Source: Neelides folsomi
Lineage: Eukaryota; Arthropoda; Collembola; Neelipleona; Neelidae
NCBI GenBank assembly: GCA_034687125.1
Contig: JAQGBZ010000417.1
Coordinates: 1-51,259 of the forward strand
Reading direction: 5' to 3'
DNA: 51,259 nt
A program made the position numbers and the translations under genes. Within the stretch, counting starts at the first letter, position 1. Every line of letters starts with the position of its first letter. The notes below the pieces were generated by a model. That model made no database searches, was not told the DNA's origin, and saw nothing but the letters and a program-made list of their open reading frames with translations. Of the stretch, positions 1 to 11,902 are shown in pieces.

Positions 1-169
1 ATTAAAGTGCAAAATGTGATATACTGAATAATTTGAGAAAAGAATGCAAGGTAGTCGTAAAAGGGATTTTGACAACTTCCGTGCTCATGAGTAGTACATA
101 TATGTAAGTGATTGCCTTATTCTCATTTATAAAATACCATTTCATTTTTAAATTGTAATTTTTATTTAG

Positions 170-695
170 GCCATTGATCCTCTATGTCGTTAGCGAAGAC
201 TATTATGAATCTACAATGACATTGGCTGCAAAAGAAGTTGCAAACGTGGAGTTTACAAGTCAGTCAACAAATACCGAGCAGTCAATCAAATCAGTGGCAT
301 CAGCTGCAAAAAGTAGGAATAAACGGTCTGGGCGAGTTGGGAAAAAAACAAACCGAGAGCCGGAAACTTTTAGAAATTCACGACCTCCAAGAGCAAATGA
401 ATTTTCAGTGCCATTATCAGGTCAAGCATCCGAAGCCGTCCCACTATTTCGACTACCTTCCGTTTCAAATGTGCCAAAGGACCCTTCTCAGAACGGCGAA
501 TTGCCTTCAACATCCAACGGCCATGCTAATGATAACACCAACATTGGGGAATTGGTAGAAAACCTAAGTGAGAAGAGAAACAAGCTGCAGAAAAAGAGGA
601 AAAGATTTAATTTAGATTCCCTATTCTCTGATATAGAGGCAACAGGTCAGTATAAAGTAATCGTTCCAGCAAGTGATAGTGATAGCGATTTGTAA
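170..695 (+). CDS. 3' terminal coding exon of an unidentified protein (gene begins upstream of window)
   Basis: An acceptor (TTTATTTAG) ends at 169. The frame is then open for about 174 codons to TAA at 693-695, with the first base completing a codon from the previous exon. The start of the exon is hydrophobic and ordered (LILYVVSEDYYE). The rest looks disordered: Ser/Asn/Pro-rich, then a basic stretch (EKRNKLQKKRKRF) that resembles a nuclear localisation signal, a short segment LDSLFSDIEATGQYKVIV, and the acidic Ser end SDSDSDL. Such a tail, with possible CK2-type acidic serine sites, suggests a nuclear or nucleolar protein, but that is inference. I do not recognise the family. The upstream exons are outside the window, so no function is assigned. 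Coding status is supported by the clean acceptor, the long open frame and a polyadenylation signal about 200 bases downstream. Confidence 0.75.
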
Positions 696-891
696 TATTA
701 GACTTTAGATTTTTAATGTTTCATACAATTTTATGTGAAATTTTAACTTTTAAATATTTAATTTTAAACAAATTACATTGTAATTATTTTATTTTGAGGA
801 TATGTACCCTATTTGCATCCTTCGCTTAAATAAGAAAATTTTAAAACAGTAAAATAAGTATATCATTGCATGATCCTGAAAGTACAAGTGT

Positions 892-897
892 AATAAA
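892..897 (+). terminator. polyadenylation signal AATAAA of the first gene
   Basis: AATAAA lies 197 bases after the stop at 695, in an AT-rich 3' untranslated region. It is the best placed hexamer for the gene ending at 695. Confidence 0.5.
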
Positions 898-3239
898 ACT
901 TAGTTTGACGATTAAACCCTTGGGTATTTCATTTTCTTATTCATATAAATATTAATTTCATTTTATATGAAGGAATGGGTTACATTTAACCACGGTGTAG
1001 ATTTCCCATGCTAAACATTGGCATTTTGGCATGCTTTTTGTTACCAATTGGAACCTTTGGAGGGAGAAAGAGCGACGAAGCCGGTAAAGCTTAAAACTTG
1101 CGCCAAAGGTGAAAAGAATTGCGCGGCTTTCTTTTCCCATTTTTGCCATTTTCCCACACCATCTCTTTCACTCAACACTTCTCATCTTCCGATCCTTACA
1201 AGCTTGGGGAAATTGACCGAATTCGGTTCAGAGTTATGGTAGTTGTTCTCCTTCCTCATCCGATTTACCATCGACACTAAAGACAGCATGACGTTAAGAA
1301 TTAACCTCCACCGAATGAATATTCACATTTTGTAAGTACACATCAAATGAACAGAATTTCATTTTCCATGTTGGATTGTCTATTAATAGGTCGACTTTCA
1401 TTATTCATAAAATTACACAGTTGGTCGATTCATTTCATTTTTAAATTACGTTTCAGCGTGTAGTTAATTTTTATCCATTGAAGAATTTAGCAAAGCTAAA
1501 GTAATTCAATATTTTTTATATTTTGGCGTTGTGAGACGCCAAGCCGGCCAGGAATAATAAACTTTATAAAGAAAGGCCTGGTTAAACCCAAACTGTAACA
1601 TTTCATTCTGTGAGCTTGTGAACAAAAGTGAAGGAAAACTTCCGACTGCTTACTTCAACTTGTAGCAGACGGTCATTAAAGGCGTTTTAAAAGTGGAAAA
1701 TAATACTTTTTTTCCATTTCTTTTACCGGCTTGTCCTCAAGATCTTCGCAGTTCCTCTCTTTGATTAAAGAACTGAAAACCAAAGTGTTTGTACTAACAC
1801 TGCGAGACCTATCTGGCTATATGTATTTATGTATACATTTGCGCTCATTTTGGGTCCTGAATAGATTGCCTACTATAATAGTTGAACGTTTTTGCCTATT
1901 GGCTCACTTTCGATCTGAACATTTATACACAGTGCACATGTGTTATCTAACATTACGAAGATTCTTGTAGTGAGGATAGGGAACAGTATACAGTCTTAAT
2001 CGGTGTATATATGTATGTCTTTCAAAAGCACGTTCCATTCAGTCTGCTCTCATCAGCCTCTTAAGGATGATACGGAAATGAGGGTTTCTTAATTCAAACT
2101 ATTCAAACCCTGGCACGTTTAATTTCACACAACTCTATTTCATTGTGAAAATATTTTTTTTCATTCAGTCTGGCATTTGTGCAACAAGTATTAAATATTT
2201 GACTTCCTTTCCAATATAAGTTTTAACTGGAAAAGGTATAAGGTAAAAATAGTTCCCGTAAAATATTTAAACTTTTTCTATATTTTTCATATCTCCCATT
2301 CATGCGTATTTTGGATAATCGCAATTCTAATTGCTTCTAATCTACATATGTCTCTTTTTCATATAACAAATACATACTGTGTTCAATGTTTATTAGCAGC
2401 TTATTATCCTCTAAAGTTAATTAATTTCAAATGATGTATTATGTATTTATTATAGCATCAATGTAGAGTATTTTATCTATTTTTAAACATGTTGACAATG
2501 ATGAGACAGAATAAGAATAATGTATTTGGAGTAATGAACCAAGATTATTTTATTTGCGTATCCAATCTCTCAAATATCAAACTTTTTAGCAACGTTGTTA
2601 GTTTTTTCTTCTTGGCCATGTTGTTGGATATACAGGGTAGTGGTTCTATATAATAGACAGGGGTAGATCGGAGCCTGAGAATTCCCAAGATCTCTATAAT
2701 TGTCTCATCCAAATTCAGTTCATGTGGTTGAGTGTAGGCGAGGAGTCGTTTACCTACTACTCATTTCCCGTACATTGAACGAGACTTTCTCTCAATGAAG
2801 TATTAAAATTAGTTGTAGTGGGGAAGCGAGAACTAGTTGGTAAAAATAGATATCCTAGGATTTCCACGTTCTGCATTTGCCAAACCTTATAACTTTTTTT
2901 CATATGTGATCCTCCGCACTTAACCCGTTTTCATGCAAGTACATTACGTATGCCATAGACACTCGTCATCATTTTGAGGCGACGAAAATCTGCCGTTTCT
3001 TCATGCTTTCTTATCATATGTTATTTTATTACTCTCATAAAAATAAACTGGTAAACTGACAATTATATTATTGTAAAATAGTCAAATTATTCTTTGGATA
3101 AATAATGATTATTCCTTTAAGTTGACAATGAGCTTGATCAATTACTAAATATTACTTGTACAGTCTACACCAAATGACTTAAATATGTTTTTGCCATAAA
3201 AATAGTAATAACTTAATTATTTTGTATTTTTAATTACAG
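898..3239. other. intergenic region between the first gene and the USP47-like gene
   Basis: No coding exon could be supported here. The part at about 1010-1260 is GC-richer than its surroundings and holds overlapping open frames on both strands. None has family resemblance or convincing splice sites, so a promoter or CpG-type regulatory island for one of the flanking genes is more likely. A small perfect hairpin (7-bp arms TTGGCGT/ACGCCAA, 1523-1542) lies inside. The rest is AT-rich sequence. The acceptor at 3238-3239 implies that a 5' non-coding exon of the USP47-like gene lies somewhere in this interval. Confidence 0.5.
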
Positions 3240-3291
3240 GTTTTGATTGGGTTTATTTACCAGAGTTCTTTTCGTATTCCTTCGCTTTATA
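3240..3291 (+). other. 5' untranslated part of the exon carrying the USP47-like start codon
   Basis: A good acceptor (TTTTTAATTACAG) ends at 3239. The exon then runs to the donor GTAAGT at 3298, with the ATG only two codons before the splice. Joining ATG-GGG to the exon at 3430 keeps the frame open back to this start. An upstream non-coding exon is therefore implied but was not located. Confidence 0.55.
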
Positions 3292-6200
3292 ATGGGGGTA
3301 AGTCAGATACATACTTTGAAGCATGTGATTCAATTCCTCCCATTATAATCTTTACTTTATTATGTTTTAAAGGTTAAATGAAATTTGGTTTCTCGAATTT
3401 AATATTTTTTTAATTTCGTAACTCAACAGGAATTAACACCAGTCCTTTCGAATACTCAGTACGATATGGAAGCTCTTTCTGAGGAACTTATTACCATTGT
3501 CGTGAGAGATTTGTTCCAAATGACCAACAAAGGAACTATGGAATTTGTATGTCATTCGAAAACCTCTTTTATTGATGTCTTCAATGACGTATCGATAAAA
3601 AGTGGACTGCAAAGTGAATCGTTCGAACTAATTTTCCAAGATTCTAATGGAGAAATCGTAAGAAAACATTTAAATGAAATTATTCTTTTTAATAGAATTT
3701 TATCAATTACATATTATGGTAACATTTCATATGTTATATTTCTTTGTATATTTGTAAATATTTAACTTTAAATAAATGCATTTTATATTTGTTCTAGCAC
3801 GAGTTTAGCAAAATGCCACCAGAAGAAGTTCTTTCGAGCATCAACATTTTCCCAAGTAAACAGAAAGTGTATTCCATAACACTTGAAGGGAAGCGCGTCA
3901 AGAAAAGGCCCGTTGCCCGAAGGTTGGGAAAAGAATTGAACGCTATTTCTTTGGAGTCGGAATGTCATAGTCCAATGAACCTTGACATTAAGGATGAGCC
4001 TTATTCTCCTTTAAGTGGCTCAGCAGCTGAAAACTTGATTGCTCTTCCAAAGCGAGGTTTTAAATTAATCATATAAGTTGTATTTATAAAACTTAAAATA
4101 TTGTTTTTATTGGCACTTACCTAATTGAATATAAAGTGATTTAATATTAAATTTAAATTCAAGGTATGTTTAATTTCAGATATTACCGTGGTTGGGCGTG
4201 AATTCTGTGGACTCAAGAACTTGAAGATGACTTGCTATCTGAATAGTTTGATTCAAAGCTTGTTTTTTAACCCTGAATTTCGAAACATAGTTTATTCATA
4301 TGAACCTACTGGAACTTCAGAGAAAAAATCAATTGGAGTTGCACTTCAACGTCTTTTTCTAAAGTTGCAAGTATGTTATTTTATTGAATTGATATAATAA
4401 TATAATTAGTATTATATATAATTAGTTGTTTGGTATAATTGACGGATTTTGATGGGATGAATTATTCTATGAATTTTTTTAGTTTTCATGTCGAGATTCG
4501 GTTGGTACGGAGGATTTAACCAAGACATTTGGGTGGAAAGATGCTGATCAATCAACCCAGCAAGATATTGAAGAGATGTTCCGACTTCTTTTGGACTATC
4601 TAAGTGAAGAATTCAAAGGAACTGATTGTGACAGCATTATCCAGAGTTTATTTGGAGGTAAGTCATTTCATAAATAAACATTAGTATATTATAATTTTAA
4701 TATTTAAATTTATTTTATTTTATGATATTTAGGTATCCTCATTGACTACGTAGAATGTCTAGAGTGTAGAAAGAGAAATTCAAGGCAAGAATTGTTTTTG
4801 GCAATTCCACTCAACATTCGTAATTGCGGGAAAGTCCTGTCTGAACCAACTCTTGTGCGTAATTACCTTATATCTTTAATTTATAATACATATGGTAGGT
4901 ATACTTGATTGAATACATTTGTAGGAAGAAGCACTCAAATCGTTTATTCAGTACGAACTATTGGATCAGAATAATCAGTATGACTGCGGGCAGTGTGAAA
5001 AGAAAGTTGATGCTCACAAAGGATTTAGATTCGCCCAGTTTCCATACCTGCTTTGCATTCACTTGAAAAGATTCGAATTTGATTTTGAGAATCTCAGTCG
5101 TGTCAAACTGAGTGACAAGTAAGAGAGAATGATATTATTTTATTATGAATTCCAGTTTTGTGAATATTTCAATATACATAATGTTTATGTTTTCAGAATT
5201 GAATTTCCTTCTATATTGAATTTAAACGACATGTTGGAAAAAGATGCTGTTAGTGAAGAGGTAAAAATGAAACTTGTTCCTCCTTTGGAAAAGCACGCCC
5301 ACAGAATTCAATCGAAATTCAAAAGCCCAAGAAGCTCTCACAGTCGGCCAAATATCAAATTTGTCGAAGTAATAATTTATTGATTTTCATTAATTAATTC
5401 ATTAACATTCATTAGTCTATTTTAATCTTTAAATGACCATTTCCTAACGTAAACATTCCATTTAAAATGCTTATATTGTTTATTTGTATAATTGTAAGGC
5501 TGAAGAATTTCCAAATGAGGAAAATACAAATGCTAAAGAAGAGCCTGAAGTCCATCCGCTTATCAGCGAAGCCTTAAAATCTGGACCTTATGTATACCAA
5601 CTTTATGGTGTCATGGTTCATCGAGGTGCTGTGAGCGCCGGGCATTATTTTGCCTACATTTCTGATTTGGAAACTAACAGATGGTATCGATTTGATGATT
5701 TAAATGTTAGAAGGGTATGCATTTATCTTTATTATAAATTAACTCATTTACTGCAAATACTTATTATTTACATTATTAGAACAATCAAATGTCTAATAAA
5801 TAGTATTAATAATCTAATTATTCTTTAAATGAATTCTAAGGTCGATGAACAAGACATAGTAACAACGTATGGAAAAGGAATTTCACTTTCCAGAGATGAG
5901 TCAAAGGACACGAGCACGGCTTATATGCTCCTTTATCGGAGAATTGACTCGAACCTCAATTCACTTCCTATGATATTTGAAGAGCTTCCTGACTCATTAC
6001 AGGTAAATTATTTGTACCTAGTTTGTATAAAATTACTTTAAAAATTTACTGTATTTTTCAAAAAATTATCATATTTAAGGTCGAATGGGAGCAAAGTAGA
6101 GCTGATGACGAATCAACCGGACAAAGGGAAACTCTTGAAAAAAATACGATTCGTGTTCCTGTATTTACTCGTGATTCTGTCACTGGAGAAGTTCTTGAGC

Positions 6201-9200
6201 AAACCATTTCGTTCAAAAAGTCTGACTCCCTTTTTGAAGCAGCTCAATTCGCTCTCCGGGTATTTATTTATTTTTACTTAATATTCCAATTTTTTGATAA
6301 TACCATTTATTTTTAAATTTATTTTATTAAATAATTTTAAATGAAATTATCAAACCTTTTTCTTTTAGTGTTTTGGCTTTGACCCTGATTGTTATGAGAA
6401 ACTAGCTCGGCTTGTTCGCTATGACAAAGAATTTGACATTATGGAAAACAGTTTTGAAGAAAGAGAGCAGGACACAATCGGCACCATACTGAAACACACA
6501 ATTAGTGGAAGAAGTGACTGCCTTTTTTTAGAAATTCGTGATGAATATGATAGTTTTGAACCCTACAATTCACGAGGTATTCAACAATTCACATTAATAA
6601 TTTATGGTTATTAATTAGTTAAAAATTACTTTTAACCAATGTAACCCCAAATTTTAAAAAAGATTTGTTATTTAGACACTGTATGTATGGTGCACAAAGT
6701 TGATATTAGTTCAGAATCAATAACGAAGATAAGTGAAGTCCATGTTAAAATGTCTATGTACATAAGTGAACTCTCTGAAAAAATTGCTTCTAAGATGAGG
6801 TTGAGCACCGAAAACATGTACATTTTAGTCAATCCTCTTAATACGAAAGTTGTTCAAGACATAGCGGGTGACGATGCCACAATTGCCACTCTACGGTTCA
6901 AAAAAGTCACCAATGTAATATATAAACTATAAACATCTATTACAAGATATTTATAGTTAACTAAATGTTATTACAATCATTAAACAATAAAATAGTTATT
7001 AATGATTTTATTTTAGATATATGTCCAAAATGTTACCGAAGATCGCCAACGGCTGTTTCAGGAAATCGTGGCCACTCTTATCAATACTGTTAAACTTGAA
7101 ATAACCTACCAAGTTCCAAGAGAAACATTGGGTAAAAAGTTATTTGCTACTTATGAAATTAATATATTACGTTCGAGAATAAATGTAAATTCAAAGCTTA
7201 ATGTTGAATTAATTTGTCCCGGAAGTACTTCAACAATACAACCAGGGTATCAGTTTATCTGTATTTGAATAACTTTCATCTTTATGATTTTTTCTTATTT
7301 CAGATTCTACAAATGCATTCACTAATGGAGATGGAAAAAATGATTCTTTTGAACCAAAACTATTCAATACAAAACCAGATTTTCTTCTGAGGTAATTACA
7401 TCTATTTTAAGATATCATTATGAGTATTCATTTGTACATGCATAGTACATAGTATATCGTGAATTATTTTAGCAATTTTATTTTATTAATAGCCCCATTT
7501 CAATCACCGACGACAGTATGCTTATGGGAGAAGATGAAGATTCTCAAATTGTGCCACAAGTAATAAAAACAATTATTTCATAATTTTCCATCTCTTGTTC
7601 TAAATTTAATGACTTAATATTAATTTAAGGATTCACATGAAAACGATTCTCAAGGAACCTTAGTTAACATTGGGATTGAACATGTTGAATACGATGATGT
7701 TTACTACTTTCGAGTTTTAAAAGAAAAAACTGATGATCCTTCATGTCGCAGTAAATTTAAAAATTTGTATATATATGTAGATATTGATATTTAACTAATA
7801 TACGTTATCTTATAAATATTTATTATCTAGATTATATAGGTAAATTAATATTTTTAGTTAATGTTTGATGTTATAGATATTTGTTTAATTTTATTAGGTT
7901 ACCTCTGCAGAGTTGACAGCAGAATGTCTATGAATGGCTTTAGTTATAAATTGTCTCACTTAATCAATATGGAAGAGTCTAAATTTATCATTTACACGAT
8001 CTTGGGAAATATGGAAACCGAAGTAAGAAATGGAAGAGATTTGCTATCTAAATACCTTCCGTTGACTAAAATACATATTCGCCCTGGAAGAAGGCTAAAA
8101 CAAGGGGAAGGTAAATTACATTTATTTATTTTCTTCAAATTTAATTTAACAACTTATGCATTTATCAAAATTAAACATTTATAGTTAGTTAATCAAAAAA
8201 ATTTACCTAAAATGTTTATTTTATATTAGGTCGTGTCGCTGTTTATTTGTTAAACTTAGAGATGCCAACCGAGGTGAACATTCTGTTTACAATTTATTTA
8301 TTTATTATTATAATTATTTATTTATACTACTATAATAGCTAGCAATAGTTTTTCAATAATAATTTTTATTTTAGGAACCTATCCGTTTTAACGATTACGT
8401 TATTCACGAAGATTCCCATCTTGATCATTTGAACTCAAATGTTTGCGCCGCAGCTATGCTTAACGAAATTTGTTTAAAAAAGTATAATTCATTTAATAAT
8501 TTAAATGCTACTTTAAGCAAAATTATTTTAATGTCATTTACTTAAATTATTAAAGGGTGGAGTAATATATGTACAAAAATAATAAGAATGTATATAAATT
8601 TTTTATAGTCCTATTCTGAGGAAAAAAGTTGATCTTCAACCATCAGAAATTCTTCGAAATAACTTAAAAATGGGAACTTACTTCCCTACATTATGTCAAA
8701 ATGGATGTGAAATTTATTTACAGGTATCTACATTATATTTAATGAGCTTATTTTCAGTTATAAACTTTTCAATGTAGTTTTAGGTAATAATAAATGATAT
8801 TAATTTATAATTATAGATTCAAAGTAATTTCGATGAATCTTGTCCTGAAAGAAGTTTTTCAGTATTTGTCCGTTATTGGCATCCTGAAACTTTAACACTT
8901 GATCCTCCAGTTGACATATTTGTCAAACAAGATTCTACAAAAAATTCTGATGAAGTTATCCTTGACAAAGTAATAAAACTTTCCTTATATATCATTTTAA
9001 TTTATCATTTGAAGTTATTATAAATTGAATTATTTAGATTGTTGAAAAATTCAACATTGAAAAGGAATATATTCAAGTTGCAAAACCGGACTCTGGTACA
9101 TATCCGTGTAATCTTAACCCTCTAATTATTGATCAAAATCTGTGCTGGTATACCATGTGCTATGGAAAATTCGGCAGTATCTGTATTTATAAAGATGAAC

Positions 9201-9464
9201 TTGTTATCTTTATTAGGTAAATTAAATTCCTTGTGAAATTATTTATTATTTAAATTAAAAGTAGTAGCAATAAATCAAATTTTCTATATTTATTCCAGAG
9301 ATTCACGTGAGAAGATGCGAGATTTGACTGAAGAGGAAAAGTATATCTATGGGAGGGATTTTAAAAGAATTGACTCACTAATTGGCCAAAGTCCATTTGA
9401 TTTCACACCTCCTCGAAATGAAGGAAACCTTAAGTTTAATCTGGCCTTGACACCACCCATGTAA
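3292..9464 (+). CDS. USP47: USP47-like ubiquitin carboxyl-terminal hydrolase (24 coding exons)
   Basis: Cysteine protease that removes ubiquitin; USP47 proteins act in base-excision repair and growth signalling. Exons: 3292-3297, 3430-3657, 3798-4056, 4180-4370, 4483-4657, 4733-4854, 4925-5118, 5197-5368, 5499-5714, 5841-6002, 6080-6259, 6369-6576, 6676-6914, 7017-7224, 7304-7391, 7493-7559, 7630-7750, 7898-8110, 8230-8273, 8375-8481, 8609-8723, 8817-8969, 9038-9216, 9299-9464. All phases join, giving about 1270 residues (human USP47: about 1375). The Cys box KMTCYLNSLIQSLFF puts the catalytic Cys near residue 183. The His box AGHYFAYI puts the His near 498. Two CxxC pairs (CLEC, CGQC) fit the USP zinc ribbon. 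C-terminal matches to USP47 include RPGRRLKQGEG, the RYWHPETLTLDP region and the end IFIRDSREKMRDLTEEE, which favours USP47 over USP7 or USP40. Least certain are the donors at 4855 (GTGCGT) and 7225 (GTACTT). Confidence 0.92.
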
Positions 9465-9527
9465 AAGAGGGTGGATTTATATAGTATAAATGAAAAGTGA
9501 ATTTGAAAATTACGCTGTTGATTGAGT

Positions 9528-9533
9528 AATAAA
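9528..9533 (+). terminator. polyadenylation signal AATAAA of the USP47-like gene
   Basis: AATAAA lies 64 bases after the TAA at 9462-9464. It is the nearest canonical hexamer on the coding strand. Confidence 0.5.
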
Positions 9534-11203
9534 TAGTTATATTAGGTAATAACCAATAATTTAAATTTAATTTGTTTATTTGTTTCATTATGATACTATT
9601 TGTAGCTCAACATCAGTACTTTTGCAATTAAATTATTATTATTTATGGTAATAATCAGGCGTGAAGAGGGAGTTTCAATTATTCAATAATGTATTTTGAA
9701 CTTTGAATGCTTGAATATATGATTATTTGACTTTTTTTATTTTCATTGTATCATTATTGAAGGCAAAAACTTGACTATTACCTAATGTTTGAAAATAATT
9801 TAAATTTATTGTTACTTTAATAATAGTATTATACTTTAGTTCTTTATATATTATACACTATTAAGGATCTTGAATTTTTTACTGTACTTATGCTAATAAA
9901 TTTTTAAATAATTAGTGATTGTTTATGAATACAATGTATGAACTGAAGACCGTTAAATTAATCCATATACTTGTTACTTACCTACATTATACAAAGATAC
10001 ATACAATATGTAGTTTTTACTATTTATACCATGTATATTCAACTTAACGTAAAATATGTAAATGTAATTTAATGGCTTATGTATATATCTATAGTTTATT
10101 CATAATTACAACATGTAATACATTATATTATGTATTACATAAACAATCTATGAATATCAATCTAGGTATGTAGAGTATATGCTAACTGTATGTTACTATT
10201 TTACCATATATATTTTGAGTTTTTAGCCAATATTGTAAACTATAAATACCTATTCAACAATATATTACATATCTAGTGCCATATATATTACATATATCCA
10301 AATGTAAGTTCAGAGCTGTATTTGCTCCTTACTTATTGAATAAATTCACTTTAAATATTGGAATTAAAAGATAATTAACAAGAAAGTCCAAAGTGCTAAC
10401 AATAAGTTTCTTAATTTATCGTTATTTGAATATTAATGCTAATCGCGTCAACAATCATGTTATAGTCGTTAAAATTTTAATAAATTAAACTATGAAGTAT
10501 CTATATAGGGATTGGACATGAATATAATTTTCTGATAAAAGTTGACAATCAATAAAGGTGCAAAATGTGTTTGGACATAACATCTCATATTAATACTATA
10601 CCATCAGAATTTTGTATTAAGCCACCTGCTTTTCATTTAAATTATTAAAACATTTACTCTAATATTAATTTTTCAGAAATATATATTAAATCTTCAATTA
10701 TAGTAATTTGGATTAAACTATTCGAATAAAGATTAATTTTTTTACACATTTTCATATCTGGTTATCATTAATCATTACATGCAGTCTCTATCTGTAATAT
10801 TAATGCATATGTGTATTTATGTTAATAAATAAGTATGCAGTTAATTATTACTGCCGTTAAATGAATTTATTGACTAATTCGATGATTATTTCATTTTAGC
10901 TCATCGTAACATTCCTACATTAGATTCGAACAATGAATCATTACACATATATTATAAGAGACTATCATTACTAATCGATTAAAATAACTCAAAAAATGTT
11001 GATTAATTTGGCACATTAATACAATAGTATAACAATTTATATTACTCTTTTATTTAACATAAATGGAATGAGAGAGAGAATTGTAAACTACTTACATGTT
11101 AGCTTTTATAGATATAAAATTATAAAATGATAAAAGTAGTGAAAGTTTTGAGCGTGTTTGTGCTTTCTGTTTTTCTAGATATTTTTTTCCAGGAACTACA
11201 TAC
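9534..11203. other. AT-rich gene-free region
   Basis: Very AT-rich, with stops in all frames and many TATA/TACA tracts. I see no open frame of note, no RNA gene and no recognisable element before the transposon that starts at 11204. Confidence 0.5.
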
Positions 11204-11902
11204 CAATGTTCGAAATAATCCGGCTAGGTTGAAAGTTATCCTCTCCAGTGGATAGCCAGTGGCTATGTTTAGTGAATATGTTTACCCCATCTACCAGCAG
11301 TTTCTCCAAAGAGCTATATTCCCTAATACCTTTAATTTTACATTAATTATTAATAATTGGCTAAATAACATAATTAACCATACATCCATGCCTATTTAAT
11401 ATTTTTATTCATTTGCAAAACATTAAGCAAATAAAATTAACCAGTTTCAATTTTATCAAGTAAACAACAATGGTCTTAAAAAAGGAAGAAGATGGTTGTT
11501 GAATGTAAGTTAACTACATTATTTATTTTGTAAAATTAACTTATAAGTTCCTTTTGACCCGGTTCCGGTTACGTTGAAGCAAGTGCGACGGCTGTCGACG
11601 CAGTTGCAACGTCCCCCAAGAATCGAAACATTTTAGTAGGAATTAGCAATATTGGTTATTGGTTAAAGATGATGAGTATCGAAGCCGAATATTAAATAAA
11701 TATTAAAATATGCCTGAGTTAATAATTAGTATTTGAAAAGAAACAAAATAATTCGCGTCGAATAATTATATTAAAATAATATTATTTTCCAAAATGCCCC
11801 GAAATTCCAAGTTATCCTCTCCACCCTTTTGCAAACATATCCAATTTGGCTATCCAGTGGCTATCCACTAGCCGGCTATCCAAACTGGACATGGGAACAC
11901 TG
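11204..11902. mobile_element. probable non-autonomous hAT-type DNA transposon (699 bp)
   Basis: The left end CAATGTTC and the inverted right end CAGTGTTC match at 7 of 8 bases, and both fit the hAT terminal pattern YARNG. The flanking octamers CTACATAC (11196-11203) and ATACATAC (11903-11910) match at 7 of 8, as an aged 8-bp target duplication would. Just inside the ends are clusters of GGATAGCC/GGCTATCC and CCGGCTAG in both orientations, typical of hAT subterminal repeats. A 15-bp direct repeat (11233-11247 and 11809-11823) also joins the two ends. The interior has no transposase frame. A GC-richer patch lies near 11560-11640. The element family name is unknown. Confidence 0.55.

Noticed and set aside
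1018..1242. Open frames at about 1.0-1.24 kb on both strands as a gene
   Set aside because: Short, no splice partners, no recognisable family. A GC-richer regulatory patch explains them equally well.
1523..1542. Hairpin TTGGCGT...ACGCCAA as a histone-type 3' stem-loop
   Set aside because: Sequence and loop do not match the histone stem-loop consensus, and there is no histone gene nearby.
2631..2646. TACAGGGTAGTGG as a mariner-type terminus
   Set aside because: No matching inverted end was found within several kilobases.
3292..9464. Calling the ubiquitin protease USP7 or USP40
   Set aside because: The C-terminal blocks (RYWHPETLTLDP, the IFIRDSREK end) and the Cys-box context fit USP47 better, and there is no N-terminal TRAF/MATH domain as in USP7.
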